DNA of 64,000 nt from Saccharothrix sp. ALI-22-I (GCF_001984175.1 NZ_MTQP01000061.1:124001-188000); one strand, 5' to 3'; shown: positions 17,898 through 26,677, counted from the stretch's first letter. Numbers and translations are program-made. Notes: generated by a model from the letters alone, not told the origin.

Positions 17898-18480
17898 TCA
17901 GGCAGGCCCGAGACCCTTGATGTAGGGCAGGGTCCTGGGCCCGTTGACGTCCCAGACCTCGATCTCGGCCGGCGGATCGGTGAGCAGCTCGTCCCAGGCG
18001 GCACGCGCGCTCTTGTCCGCGGCCATGCGCGCGGCGATCCGCCCGGTGACGGTCGCGGCGGAGAACGACGTGCCGCTCCAGATCGCCCAGCCGTGGTAAC
18101 CCTTCGGGTACCCGTCCTCGAAGTACGGACCGACCACGTCCACGCCGCCGGCGCAGGCCGTGACCCAGGGCCCGTAGCCGCTGAAGGGCGCGACCTGCCC
18201 GATCGTGTCGTGCACGGCACCGACCGCGATGACGAGTGCCGGGTCCGGGTCGTCCTCCCGTTCCTTCCGCAGCCGGGTCCCCGCCGGGTGCAGCACGGCT
18301 GACGTGCCCAGGTTGCCCGCGGCGCAGACGACGACCGCGTTGGAGCCGAGCCTGAGCAGGGCGTTCTCGATCGCCCTCGGCGGGCTGCCCTCCCAGGTGC
18401 TGCCCGAGAACGGCAGGTTGATCAGTTCGACGCCCTCCGCGCGCAGTGCGTCGATGGCGTCCGCGAACGCCAGGTGGAGT
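17898..18480 (-). pseudogene. S8 (subtilisin) peptidase, C-terminal half only
   Basis: About 190 residues of subtilisin fold remain: LRAEGVELINLPFSGSTWEG, AVVVCAAGNLG (the oxyanion Asn), and WSGTSFSAATVTGRIAAR (the catalytic Ser). The N-terminal half with catalytic Asp and His is missing. Going upstream on the minus strand, homology stops at about 18478, exactly where the plus-strand CHAT gene becomes recognisable; beyond that point the frame is only antisense to CHAT. The peptidase cannot be active. The small protein of the sigma pair ends three bases away. Confidence 0.75.
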
Positions 18481-19412
18481 ACCTGGATGTGGCCGGCCGC
18501 CTGTACGCCGTGGTGGTCGTGGCCGGGCGGGTCCGGTTGCACGAGCTGACCGCGGTCTCCGAGGTCGAGCGCCGGCTGGGCGAGCTGCGGTTCGGGCTGC
18601 GGCGCCTCGCCTACGAGCTGGGTTCCCCGGCGTCGTTCACCGCCCTGGTCGACCGGGCCGCGCACCGGCTCGACGCGCAGCTGCTGGAGCCGTTACGGCA
18701 GTTCGTCGGCGATCGGCCGCTGGTGATCGTGCCGACGGGTCCGTTGCACGAGATGCCGTGGCCGATCCTGCCGAGCTGCCTGGGCCGCCCCGTGTCGGTG
18801 GCGCCCTCCGCCGCTCTGTGGCACCGCGCGGCGACCGCCGAGCCCGCCGGTGACGGCAGGCGCGTGGTCGTGTCCGGACCGGACCTCCCCCACGCGGCCG
18901 CCGAGGTGGCGGCGTTGGCCCGGCGTTACCCCGAGGCGCGACGGTTCACCGGCCGGACCGCGCGGGTGGACGACGTGATCACCGCCCTGGACGGCGCGGA
19001 CTTGGGCCACATCGCGGCCCACGGCCGATTCCGCGCCGACAACCCGCTGTTCTCCGAACTGCGCCTGGCCGACGGCCCGCTGACCGCCTACGACCTGGAA
19101 CGCCTCGCCAGACCGCCACGCCGGATCGTGCTGTCCGCGTGCGACTCGGGGCGATCGGCCGTCCACCCGGGAGACGAGGTGCTGGGCCTGGCCTCGGTGC
19201 TGCTGGCGCTGGGCACGACAACCCTGATCGCCACCGCCGTCCCGGTACCCGACCACGCCAGCCGCCCCTTGATGCTCCGCTTCCACCGCCTGCTGGACGA
19301 TGGTCTGAGCCCGTCCCGGGCACTGGCCGAAGCCCAACGCGACCTGTCGACCCAAGGCCCGCCCGCCAACCGCGTCGCCACCATCGGTTTCGTCTGCTAC
19401 GGCGCCGGTTGA
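18474..19412 (+). CDS. CHAT-domain caspase-like protease, N-terminally truncated
   Basis: 312 residues that are almost entirely the CHAT peptidase domain. The catalytic dyad is present: His183 in LGHIAAHGRFRAD and Cys223 in IVLSACDSGRSAV. RPLVIVPTGPLHEMPWPIL and GLASVLLALGTTTLIATAVPV are typical flanking strands. Homologues usually carry several hundred residues of TPR or other sensor sequence before this; here the homology begins at the first codon, on the breakpoint shared with the S8 remnant. GTG 18474 could serve as a start, but no ribosome site is obvious and the native promoter is gone. The fold is intact; expression and regulation are doubtful. Confidence 0.75.
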   Translation: MEYLDVAGRLYAVVVVAGRVRLHELTAVSEVERRLGELRFGLRRLAYELGSPASFTALVDRAAHRLDAQLLEPLRQFVGDRPLVIVPTGPLHEMPWPILPSCLGRPVSVAPSAALWHRAATAEPAGDGRRVVVSGPDLPHAAAEVAALARRYPEARRFTGRTARVDDVITALDGADLGHIAAHGRFRADNPLFSELRLADGPLTAYDLERLARPPRRIVLSACDSGRSAVHPGDEVLGLASVLLALGTTTLIATAVPVPDHASRPLMLRFHRLLDDGLSPSRALAEAQRDLSTQGPPANRVATIGFVCYGAG

Positions 19413-19776
19413 CCCTGGCCCTGCCCGCACCACCGCGGCAGCACCTCACCGCCAGCCGTGCGCGTTTCCGCCAAGGCCGCCCCGAGCGACCGGACGGACC
19501 CGTTGCCGCCGTGCATGCGCGCTGGATGCTCGACCTCCAACGAACCGCCGGGAACTCCGCAACCTCCGGCGTTGTGGTCCAACGCCAACCCCTGGGCCGG
19601 CGACACCGCGTGGCAGGCCAACTGCGGATCTCCAGCAGACACGTCGTTGACCCACCGACTGGCCACGCTCTACAACGCCCTGGAGTGACGGTCTACCACC
19701 GGCTGCGCAACGCACACGATCAACCGCGAACGGGAATGTCGTTGCCGGTGGGTGCCGGCTGGACCATCATCGCGCC
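19413..19776 (+). pseudogene. Decayed region with an eCIS-cargo-like N-terminal motif
   Basis: No intact gene in these 364 bases. One plus frame reads HARWMLDLQRTAGNSATSG then VVVQRQ (about 19510-19590), the LQRTAGNxAV...VQR motif that opens many actinomycete proteins linked to contractile injection systems. After it the coding signal shifts to another frame (PALWSNANPWAGDTAW ... LATLYNALE, ending 19688), so a frameshift separates the two. No start codon with a ribosome site is present. I call it a remnant, not a gene. Confidence 0.4.
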
Positions 19777-20409
19777 GTGGAACTCGACTGGGGTTACTTC
19801 CGTCAGGTGTACGAGGGTCTGTACGACCACCATGATGACGTCGGTGGGCGCCGGCGGTACCTGAGTGGTCGGCAGCAGACGGTGGCCGACCACCTGGCCG
19901 AGTTGGAGCCGCTGCGCAAGCGGGAGCGAGTACCCGTTGGCGGGTACACCGGGGACGACGAGCAGGCGTGGCGGATCATGAAGCTGTACGGGCTCAGCCG
20001 GGTCAGCGACTACCTGATCGACGCCACGGTGGCCACCACCTCGACGCTGTACTTCGCCTCCCGTCGCGAGCCGCGGCCGACCAGTGATCTGTCGCACGGC
20101 TGGGGTTCCAACTCGCAGTGGCGGACGAGCTTCCACCGGTTCTACTCCGACGAGGAGGGCCTGCACCTCAACTGGGACGGCGAAGTGGACATCGGCGACG
20201 GTCCCCCGGTGTCCCCGCCCGATCGGCTTGACCAGGAGGAGGACCCGCTGGACCAGCGCCGAGAACTGTTGCTGCCCCGCTGTTTCGTCCGCGGCCCGCT
20301 GCCACACGACGAGCACGACCGGTTCCCCCACGACGACCGACTCAGCTTCACCGCCGCGGAGTGGCCGCTACGGCCGGAGTCGATCGTGCACGTGCCGTGG
20401 CTCCGGTGA
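19777..20409 (+). CDS. Hypothetical protein, no recognised family
   Basis: 210 residues, soluble, acidic, rich in Arg, Asp and Tyr. The first 60 residues are likely helical (DWGYFRQVYEGLYDHHDD, TVADHLAELEPLRKRE); the rest is beta-rich with several Trp and His (HGWGSNSQWRTSFHRFYSDE, HLNWDGEVDIGDG). GTG 19777 is the start given by the open frame; no strong ribosome site precedes it. It follows the eCIS-like remnant and ends in a strong hairpin, so it was probably the last gene of that unit. Codon use is normal for the window. Function unknown. Confidence 0.6.
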   Translation: MELDWGYFRQVYEGLYDHHDDVGGRRRYLSGRQQTVADHLAELEPLRKRERVPVGGYTGDDEQAWRIMKLYGLSRVSDYLIDATVATTSTLYFASRREPRPTSDLSHGWGSNSQWRTSFHRFYSDEEGLHLNWDGEVDIGDGPPVSPPDRLDQEEDPLDQRRELLLPRCFVRGPLPHDEHDRFPHDDRLSFTAAEWPLRPESIVHVPWLR

Positions 20410-20428
20410 GGTCCCCGACCTAACGCCG

Positions 20429-20461
20429 ACCGTCCAGCTCCCGGACGGGGAGCTGGACGGT
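20429..20461 (+). terminator. 14-base-stem terminator
   Basis: ACCGTCCAGCTCCC/GGGAGCTGGACGGT around GGACG, 20 bases after the stop at 20409. Confidence 0.8.
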
Positions 20462-20529
20462 CCGATGCCGCAGGCGGGAAGTGGATTCGCGGTGCCACTC
20501 GGTCCCCGGCTGCGAGGTGGGGAACGGGT

Positions 20530-20745
20530 CACTTGACCCAGAACTGGCTGATCGTGCGACCGTTGACCTGCCACACGTTGTCCGCCCGCTGCATGCTGCT
20601 GCACACGTCGTCGCCGTACTTGGCGTTCAGCAGTTCCTGCGAGAACCACTCGCATTGCGCGTTATCCAGCCGCTGCCGAGCGCCCCACTTCAGACCCTTG
20701 AGCCTCGTGATCTCGCTCGGCGGGTTCTCCGATTTCGGCCCGCCC
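20530..20745 (-). pseudogene. Orphan C-terminal protein fragment
   Basis: A protein-like minus-strand frame of about 70 codons ends at 20530: KSENPPSEITRLKGLKWG, QRLDNAQCEWFSQELLNAKY and a tail NVWQVNGRTISQFWVK. It has no start codon and runs into the end of the ArsR gene in a different frame. Composition is unlike an antisense shadow. Family unknown; probably the stump of a lost gene. Confidence 0.4.
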
Positions 20746-20752
20746 CTTTGCG

Positions 20753-21133
20753 TCAGTCGCCGGTGGAAATCTCGTGGTGGGCGTCACTGAGGCCGAGGCG
20801 CAGGTGTTCGACGTGATAGACGGCTTGGTCGAGCAGTTCGGCGACGTGGTGGTCGTAAAGGTTGTAGACCACCGAACGTCCGCGGCGTTCGCCCACGACC
20901 AGGCCGAGGTTGCGCAGCAGGCGCAGTTGGTGGGAGCAGGCCGACTGCTCCATACCGACCTCGGCCGCCAGTTCGGTGGCCGGCAGCGCCCCTTCCCGCA
21001 ACCGCGCCAGGATCAGCAACCGCGACGGCGTGGCGAGGGCCTGGAGGGTGGTGGCCACCTTCGCCGCACCGGCCGCGTCCAGACGGGTGCGCGGTACGGC
21101 GTTGTCGCTGGTGGGGACGGCTCCATGACCCAT
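20753..21133 (-). CDS. ArsR/SmtB metal-sensing repressor
   Basis: 126 residues with a winged helix: TELAAEVGMEQSACSHQLRL (54-73) is the recognition region. Helix 5 holds D94-x-H96-x10-H107-x2-H110, the alpha-5 metal site of SmtB/CzrA-type sensors of Zn, Co or Ni; there is no Cys pair of the arsenic type. It is divergent from the P1B-4 exporter, with an imperfect palindrome in the 99-base gap, so it should release the exporter promoter when metal binds. Confidence 0.9.
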   Translation of the reverse strand: MGHGAVPTSDNAVPRTRLDAAGAAKVATTLQALATPSRLLILARLREGALPATELAAEVGMEQSACSHQLRLLRNLGLVVGERRGRSVVYNLYDHHVAELLDQAVYHVEHLRLGLSDAHHEISTGD

Positions 21134-21151
21134 GACCCCATCCTACGGCCG

Positions 21152-21173
21152 TGAACGAATGAAGACCTGTTCA
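21152..21173. promoter_or_regulatory. ArsR/SmtB-type operator
   Basis: TGAAC, twelve bases, GTTCA, an imperfect palindrome close to the SmtB-family pattern, in the divergent ArsR/P1B-ATPase gap. Confidence 0.55.
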
Positions 21174-21232
21174 TGTGTTCCTGTATCGTGGCGACGTCGT
21201 CCCGTCGTCTACGCGGAGGATCACCCGTCGCC

Positions 21233-23230
21233 ATGTCTGCCACCCTCACCGAGCGCCCGGCCCGCGCCGCGCGTGCGGCCGTCCCGCCCAAACGGCGGAC
21301 CCGTGTGTTCGCGCTCGCCGAGGCCCGCTGGGCGGGCGCGGCCACGATCGCGTTCCTGATCGCGTTGCCGCTGCAACTCACCGGCACCTCGGCCTGGCTG
21401 TGGGGTCCGCTGTACGCGATCGCCTACGTCACCGGCGGCTGGGAGCCGGCATGGGCGGGGTTGCGGGCGCTGCGGGAGAAAACCCTGGACGTGGACCTGC
21501 TGATGATCGTCGCCGCGCTCGGTGCGGCGGCGATCGGGCAGGTGATGGACGGCGCGCTGCTGATCGTCATCTTCGCCACCTCCGGCGCCCTGGAGGCGCT
21601 GGCCACCGCACGGACCCAGGACGCGGTCCGCGGGCTGCTCGACCTCGCCCCCACCACCGCCACCCGCCTGACCGACGACGGGAACGAGGAGACCGTCGCC
21701 ACCGCCGAACTCGCGGTCGGGGACACCATCCTGGTCCGGCCCGGCGAACGCGTCGGCGCCGACGGACGCGTGCTGGACGGCGCCAGTGAAGTCGATCAGG
21801 CCACCATCACCGGCGAACCCCTGCCCGTGCCCAAGGAGCCGGGCGACGAGGTGTTCGCCGGCACCCTCAACGGCACCGGTGCGCTGCGCGTGCGGGTGGA
21901 GCGCGACGCGTCGGACTCGGTGATCGCCCGGATCGTGGCCATGGTCGAGGAGGCCTCCGAGACCAAGGCCCCGACCCAGCTGTTCATCGAGAAGGTCGAG
22001 CAGCGGTACTCGGTCGGGATGGTCATCGCGACCCTGGCCGTGTTCCTCATCCCGCTGGGCTTCGGGGACGACCTGACCGGCGCGCTGCTGCGCGCGATGA
22101 CGTTCATGATCGTCGCCTCGCCGTGCGCGGTGGTGCTGGCCACCATGCCGCCGCTGCTGTCGGCCATCGCCAACGCCGGACGGCACGGTGTGCTGGTGAA
22201 GTCCGCCGTGGTCATGGAACGCCTCGGACAGGTCGACGCGGTCGCTCTGGACAAGACGGGCACCCTCACCGAGGGCACGCCCCGCGTCACCGACATCCGC
22301 CCGCTGGCCGGTAGCGATCTGAACGAGAACGACCTGCTGGCCTTGGCCGCCGCCGCTGAACGCCCCAGCGAACACCCCTTGGCCCGCGCCGTCGTCGATG
22401 CCGCTCGCAGCCGTGGCCTCGCCGTCCCCGACGTGCGGGACTTCACCTCTGCCCCCGGAATCGGGGTCACGGCCACCGTCAACGGCCACGCGGTCGCCGT
22501 CGGCGCACCCGCCCGCCTGCTCGACGGCCTCGACGGCCTCGACGGCCTCGACGACCTCTGTGCCGCAGCCTCGGCGGTGGCCGAGGAGCTGGAGACCGGG
22601 GGCCGCACCGCGGTCCTCGTCCAGCGCGACGGAACTCCGGTGGGCGTGCTCGGCATCGCCGACCGGCTGCGCCCGGACGCGGCAGCCACCGTCGCCGCAC
22701 TCACCGCGTTGACCGGTCGTCCCCCGATGCTGCTGACCGGCGACAACCCGCGTGCCGCCGCCCGGCTCGCCGCCGAGGTCGGCATCACCGACGTCCGCGC
22801 CGGCTTGCTGCCCCAGGACAAGGTCGCCGCGGTGCGGGAACAGGAGCGGGCCGGGCGCAAGGTGCTCGTGATCGGCGACGGCGTCAACGACGCCCCCGCC
22901 CTGGCCGCCGCCCACACCGGCATCGCCATGGGCCGCGCCGGCTCCGACCTCGCGTTGGAGACCGCCGACGCGGTGATCGTCCGCGACGAACTCGCCACCG
23001 TTCCCACCGTCATCGCACTCTCGCGCGCGGCCCGCCGTCTGGTGGTGCAGAACCTGGTCATCGCCGGGGTGTTCATCTCCGGGCTGGTCCTGTGGGACCT
23101 GATCGGCACCCTGCCACTACCGCTGGGCGTGCTCGGGCACGAAGGCTCGACGGTGATCGTCGGACTCAACGGACTCCGCCTGCTGCGCGATATCGCCTGG
23201 CGCCGGGCAGCCGCACCGACCGATCGGTGA
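21233..23230 (+). CDS. P1B-4 heavy-metal exporting ATPase (CoaT/CtpD type)
   Basis: 665-residue membrane pump. The metal-site helix has SPC (296-298), the phosphorylated Asp is D340 in DKTGTLTEG, the hinge is GDGVND, and the last helices carry HEGS (636-639). SPC plus HEGS defines the P1B-4 group, which exports Co, Zn or Fe; Cu and Cd pumps have CPC or CPH. There is no N-terminal metal-binding domain. ATG 21233 follows GGAGGA. A short 9-base repeat makes LDGLDGLDGLDD near residue 430. Induced by metal through the divergent ArsR gene. Confidence 0.9.
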   Translation: MSATLTERPARAARAAVPPKRRTRVFALAEARWAGAATIAFLIALPLQLTGTSAWLWGPLYAIAYVTGGWEPAWAGLRALREKTLDVDLLMIVAALGAAAIGQVMDGALLIVIFATSGALEALATARTQDAVRGLLDLAPTTATRLTDDGNEETVATAELAVGDTILVRPGERVGADGRVLDGASEVDQATITGEPLPVPKEPGDEVFAGTLNGTGALRVRVERDASDSVIARIVAMVEEASETKAPTQLFIEKVEQRYSVGMVIATLAVFLIPLGFGDDLTGALLRAMTFMIVASPCAVVLATMPPLLSAIANAGRHGVLVKSAVVMERLGQVDAVALDKTGTLTEGTPRVTDIRPLAGSDLNENDLLALAAAAERPSEHPLARAVVDAARSRGLAVPDVRDFTSAPGIGVTATVNGHAVAVGAPARLLDGLDGLDGLDDLCAAASAVAEELETGGRTAVLVQRDGTPVGVLGIADRLRPDAAATVAALTALTGRPPMLLTGDNPRAAARLAAEVGITDVRAGLLPQDKVAAVREQERAGRKVLVIGDGVNDAPALAAAHTGIAMGRAGSDLALETADAVIVRDELATVPTVIALSRAARRLVVQNLVIAGVFISGLVLWDLIGTLPLPLGVLGHEGSTVIVGLNGLRLLRDIAWRRAAAPTDR

Positions 23231-23368
23231 GCGTCGGCGCCGGTGATCAACAACCTCGTCGCAGATCACGGACCGGTTGATGTATCTGCGGGCCCTGCCG
23301 GGTCTCCTGTACCACCGGAACCCGGCAAGGGCTGGGGCCGCGTGTGCCGCACTCATCCGGGAGTTCCC

Positions 23369-24196
23369 TTGACCGACTTCGACAGCATCACCGCACAGCG
23401 TCCCGCCACCATCGAAGAGGCGATCCCCTGCATGCAGGTCGCACTCCGGTATTTCCACGAACGCAACGACTACCGGGCCGTGTTCCTGCGGGCGTACTAC
23501 ATCATCACGCTGAACGTGCATTCGGCGATCCACCGGTACGGCGACTACAAGAACCCCATCTTCTTCGACGCCGACTGGGTGAGCGTCCAGGCCGGTCATT
23601 TCGCGTCGCTGTACTTCAAGTCGCTGACCACGTTCGAGCGGGACGCGGAGTCGGAGCGGGCGTGGAAGCTCGCCCACCGGATGGCGGAGGAGAAGACCTC
23701 CACCGTCCTGCAGGACCTGCTGCTGGGACTGAACGCGCACATCAACTACGACCTCGCCTACGGCACGTTCCTCAACCTCAGGCAGCACGGGGACGACGCC
23801 GGGCACCTGCTGCTCCCCCGCCGCAAGTTCGACCACGACCAGGTCAACAACATCCTGGTCCGCTCGATCCCGCAGATCGCCGAGACGCTCACCCGCGACT
23901 ACGGCGGCGGGATAACCCTGCTGCGCAACACCCTGCACGGCCTGGACATCGTGCTCACCGGCACCGGCCTGAAGCACTACCGGGAGCGGGTGTGGTGGTC
24001 GGCGGTCTCGTACCTGACCACCACGGACGAGGAAGAGCTCAACCTGGTCCACCAGAAGCTCGACTGGGAGTCCGCCCAGCTGGCCAAGCTGATCGCCGAC
24101 AAGAGCGTGTGGAGCCTGCCGGTGCGCAGACTCGGCCGTGCGATCCGCAAGGACGACTACAGCGGCGTGATCCTGGAGAGCCCGGCAGCCGCGTGA
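23369..24196 (+). CDS. DUF5995-family protein
   Basis: 275 residues, all-helical. Hallmarks are LRAYYIITLNVHSAIHRYGD near 40-60 and LLGLNAHINYDLAYGTFLNL near 115-135, a conserved LNAHINxDL helix that could bind metal or cofactor. TTG 23369 is preferred because GGGAG stands 7 bases upstream; the open frame extends to 23243 with weak content. Soluble, no signal. The gene is 138 bases after the metal pump and may have its own promoter. The function of the family is not known to me. Confidence 0.6.
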   Translation: MTDFDSITAQRPATIEEAIPCMQVALRYFHERNDYRAVFLRAYYIITLNVHSAIHRYGDYKNPIFFDADWVSVQAGHFASLYFKSLTTFERDAESERAWKLAHRMAEEKTSTVLQDLLLGLNAHINYDLAYGTFLNLRQHGDDAGHLLLPRRKFDHDQVNNILVRSIPQIAETLTRDYGGGITLLRNTLHGLDIVLTGTGLKHYRERVWWSAVSYLTTTDEEELNLVHQKLDWESAQLAKLIADKSVWSLPVRRLGRAIRKDDYSGVILESPAAA

Positions 24197-24331
24197 CGAT
24201 CTGCGCGGCGGCCAACGCGATGAACGGCTCCTGATCGGCACGGGTCGAGTGCGGACGGTCGACCCATCGCGAGGTCGGCTTGCGTTTCGCTCAACGCCGA
24301 ACCATCCGCGCTCTCCCCCGTGCCGGACGGA

Positions 24332-25228
24332 TCAGGACCGGATGTGGCGGTCGGCCAGGTAGACGAGCTTGGTGAGCAGGGTGATGCGGTCCGCGGAGAC
24401 GTCCCACGTGGTGCCCTCGGGCTCCAGCGTCAGCACGACCATGATCTTGCGGTCCCTCGGGCCGTAGGTGCCGGTGGTGTGCATCGCGGGGCTCGTCAGG
24501 TCGAGGTCGGCCGCCTCCGCACGGGTCACCGGACCGTCCTCGGCCGCCCCGATGTCGGTGCGCGGCCGCTGCGGCTCGACGCACGGCCGCGGCGGGACGT
24601 CACCGAACCGGGACCAGCCCTGCTTGAACGCCACCTCGCCGGGCACCGCGCTCGGGATGCCGAACGACTGGTCGAAACCGTCGGTCGCGCAGGTCGTGGC
24701 CTCGTGCAGGTTCCCCATGATGAAGTCGCGGAACTTCGGGTGCGCCTCGTCGAGCACGTAGCGGTAGATCTTGACGACGTCCGCCGCGCTCAACGCCGTG
24801 TAGCCCCAGAACCCGACGTTGACCGGCGGTTCGGTGTCGTCCAGACCGAGCTTCACCACCATCCGCTCGACGATCTTCTCCCAGCCCTCCTGCACCCACA
24901 GCTCGCTCGCGGCGTTGTCGTCGCTCGAACGCAGCATGGGCACCAGGCGGACCAGGTCGGCCTCGGGGATCTCGGCGTCCGGCCCCCTCGTCTCCAGGTA
25001 GTCCAGCGCGATGAGGATCTTGACGATCGATGCCGAGCGGAACTGCTTGTGCTCGTTGTAGCTGAGTGTGGTCCGACCTGTCTTGCGGTCGAACACGGCG
25101 AACGCGGCTGTGACGTCCGGCGCGACTTCGGCCTCGGGAGAGGGAGTCGCACCGGCCGGCACGGTCGACGTCAGCATGGACAGTGACGCCACGGCGGCCA
25201 CCGCGGCTAACGTTCTAAAGATCTTCAC
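24332..25228 (-). CDS. Secreted class A beta-lactamase-like serine hydrolase
   Basis: 298 residues: signal peptide (1-27, AGA), then SIVK (67-70), the SxxK active site, and SDDN (102-105) where class A enzymes have SDN. The KTG position appears as KQGW, so activity on beta-lactams is doubtful; related proteins act as esterases or have lost activity. GTG 25228 has no ribosome site but a TATTTT box 6 bases upstream, which suggests a leaderless message. A relative with the same layout is encoded at 45575-46444. Confidence 0.75.
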   Translation of the reverse strand: MKIFRTLAAVAAVASLSMLTSTVPAGATPSPEAEVAPDVTAAFAVFDRKTGRTTLSYNEHKQFRSASIVKILIALDYLETRGPDAEIPEADLVRLVPMLRSSDDNAASELWVQEGWEKIVERMVVKLGLDDTEPPVNVGFWGYTALSAADVVKIYRYVLDEAHPKFRDFIMGNLHEATTCATDGFDQSFGIPSAVPGEVAFKQGWSRFGDVPPRPCVEPQRPRTDIGAAEDGPVTRAEAADLDLTSPAMHTTGTYGPRDRKIMVVLTLEPEGTTWDVSADRITLLTKLVYLADRHIRS

Positions 25229-25370
25229 AGTTGGAAAATACCGGCTTCTCTCACACTTCGTCGGTTAGCGTCCTAACGCGAGCGAGTGTGCGGCCGCCCG
25301 GGTTGTGGTCAGTGCTTCCGGCTGCCCAAACGCGTCGCCCCGACACCCTGACCGGATCGGGACCGACCAC

Positions 25371-25667
25371 CTAGATCATTTCCTCCCGGTTCACGTCCAG
25401 GTTGCGGAACCGCACCGGGCCGTCGCAGAGCGCGGCCAACTCCTTGGCGAACCTGTCGGTCTCGGGCCGGGCGGAGTTGCGCATCGCCTCCTCGTAGGAG
25501 GGGAACTCGACGATATCGACGTAGTGGTTCGGGCGGTCGCGGTCGGCCGCCTGCACCGCTCTCAACACGGTCGGCTCGCCGCCGCCCTCCTCACGCCACT
25601 GTTCCAGCAGGCGGTTGATCTCCTCGATCTTGTGGGTCTCGTACTCGATCAGCTGGATGAACTTCAT
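25371..25667 (-). CDS. Small ferredoxin-like-fold protein (ABM/NIPSNAP-like)
   Basis: 98 residues. MKFIQLIEYETHKIEEINRL, a middle NHYVDIVEFPSYEEAM and a final VRFRNLDV fit the beta-alpha-beta dimeric fold of antibiotic-biosynthesis-monooxygenase-like proteins; the motif VEFPSYEEAMRNS is usual there. RBS GGGAGA is 6 bases before ATG 25667. No catalytic residue can be assigned. It is divergent from the methyltransferase. Confidence 0.55.
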   Translation of the reverse strand: MKFIQLIEYETHKIEEINRLLEQWREEGGGEPTVLRAVQAADRDRPNHYVDIVEFPSYEEAMRNSARPETDRFAKELAALCDGPVRFRNLDVNREEMI

Positions 25668-25787
25668 GACCGTCTCCCGTCCGGAGTGGACCACCTCTCG
25701 GTCAACCAGGGTGCGCCCTCCGACCCAAGGTCGCTACCGCACCAGTGCCCTGCGGACTCCGTGATCGAGCACCTAGAGTGAACCGAC

Positions 25788-26624
25788 ATGGTCGATGGAT
25801 GGCAGTGGGACAGCTCCCTGTTCAAGGGAGCTTCCGCCTACTACGAGCGAGGGCGCCTCCCGTACGCGCCGGGCTTTGTCGAGACGCTGGCCAAGGTCCT
25901 CGGCCTGGACGGCGGCGGGCGGCTGCTCGACGTCGGCTGCGGCCCGGGGATCGTGGCGCTCGCGCTGGCGCCGTTCTTCACCGAGGTGGTCGGCATCGAC
26001 CCGGACGAGGACATGCTGGCCGAGGCCGAGCGGCAGGCCGTGCGCCGCGAGGTGACGAACGCGCGTTGGGTGGCCGCCCGCGCCGAGGATCTGCCCGCCG
26101 GCCTGGGTGAGTTCCGGGTCGTGGTGTTCGCCCAGTCGTTCCACTGGACGGACCGGGATCGAGTCGCCGCGACCGTGCTGGACATGCTGGAGCCGGGCGG
26201 CGCCTTCGTCCACATGAGCGGCCTCAAGGACCCACCCGCCGAGCCCCCGCTGCCGCTGCCCTCTCCCCCTTACGCGCAGATCCGCGAACTGGTGCTGCGG
26301 TACCTCGGCCCGGTGCGCCGCGCGGGCAAGGGAACACTCCCCAACGGCACGCCGGGCCGGGAGGACCTCGTCATCGCCAGGGCGGGCTTCGAGAACTTCC
26401 AACGACATGTCGTGCCGGCCGGGCAGGTGGTCGACCGCACCCCCGACGACATCGTGGCGTGGGTGTTCTCCCACTCCGGCTCCGCCCCGCACCTGTTCGG
26501 CGACCGATTGGCGGACTTCGAACGGGACCTGCGCGCGGTCTTGCGGCAAGCGTCCCCCGGCAACCGTTTCGCTGAGCACCTCCCGGCGACCGACATCATG
26601 ACCTGGCGCAAACCGCCGAGGTGA
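25788..26624 (+). CDS. Class I SAM-dependent methyltransferase
   Basis: 278 residues. Motif I LLDVGCGPG (about 46-54), motif II VGIDPDEDML (about 66-75), motif post-I ARAEDLPAG and a FAQSFHW strand as in UbiE-like enzymes (YHW). The acceptor is unknown. The TAGAGT box ends 8 bases before the ATG and there is no Shine-Dalgarno, so translation may be near-leaderless. The next small gene starts 54 bases after it and could be in the same transcript. Confidence 0.85.
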   Translation: MVDGWQWDSSLFKGASAYYERGRLPYAPGFVETLAKVLGLDGGGRLLDVGCGPGIVALALAPFFTEVVGIDPDEDMLAEAERQAVRREVTNARWVAARAEDLPAGLGEFRVVVFAQSFHWTDRDRVAATVLDMLEPGGAFVHMSGLKDPPAEPPLPLPSPPYAQIRELVLRYLGPVRRAGKGTLPNGTPGREDLVIARAGFENFQRHVVPAGQVVDRTPDDIVAWVFSHSGSAPHLFGDRLADFERDLRAVLRQASPGNRFAEHLPATDIMTWRKPPR

Positions 26625-26677
26625 GCGCTGAAGATCGGCGACTCGGGCCGCGAAGAAGATTTATTGGAGGCGTTGAG

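Noticed and set aside
22518..22560. CTCGACGGC 9-base repeat
   Set aside because: A short in-frame slippage tract inside the P1B ATPase; no separate feature needed.
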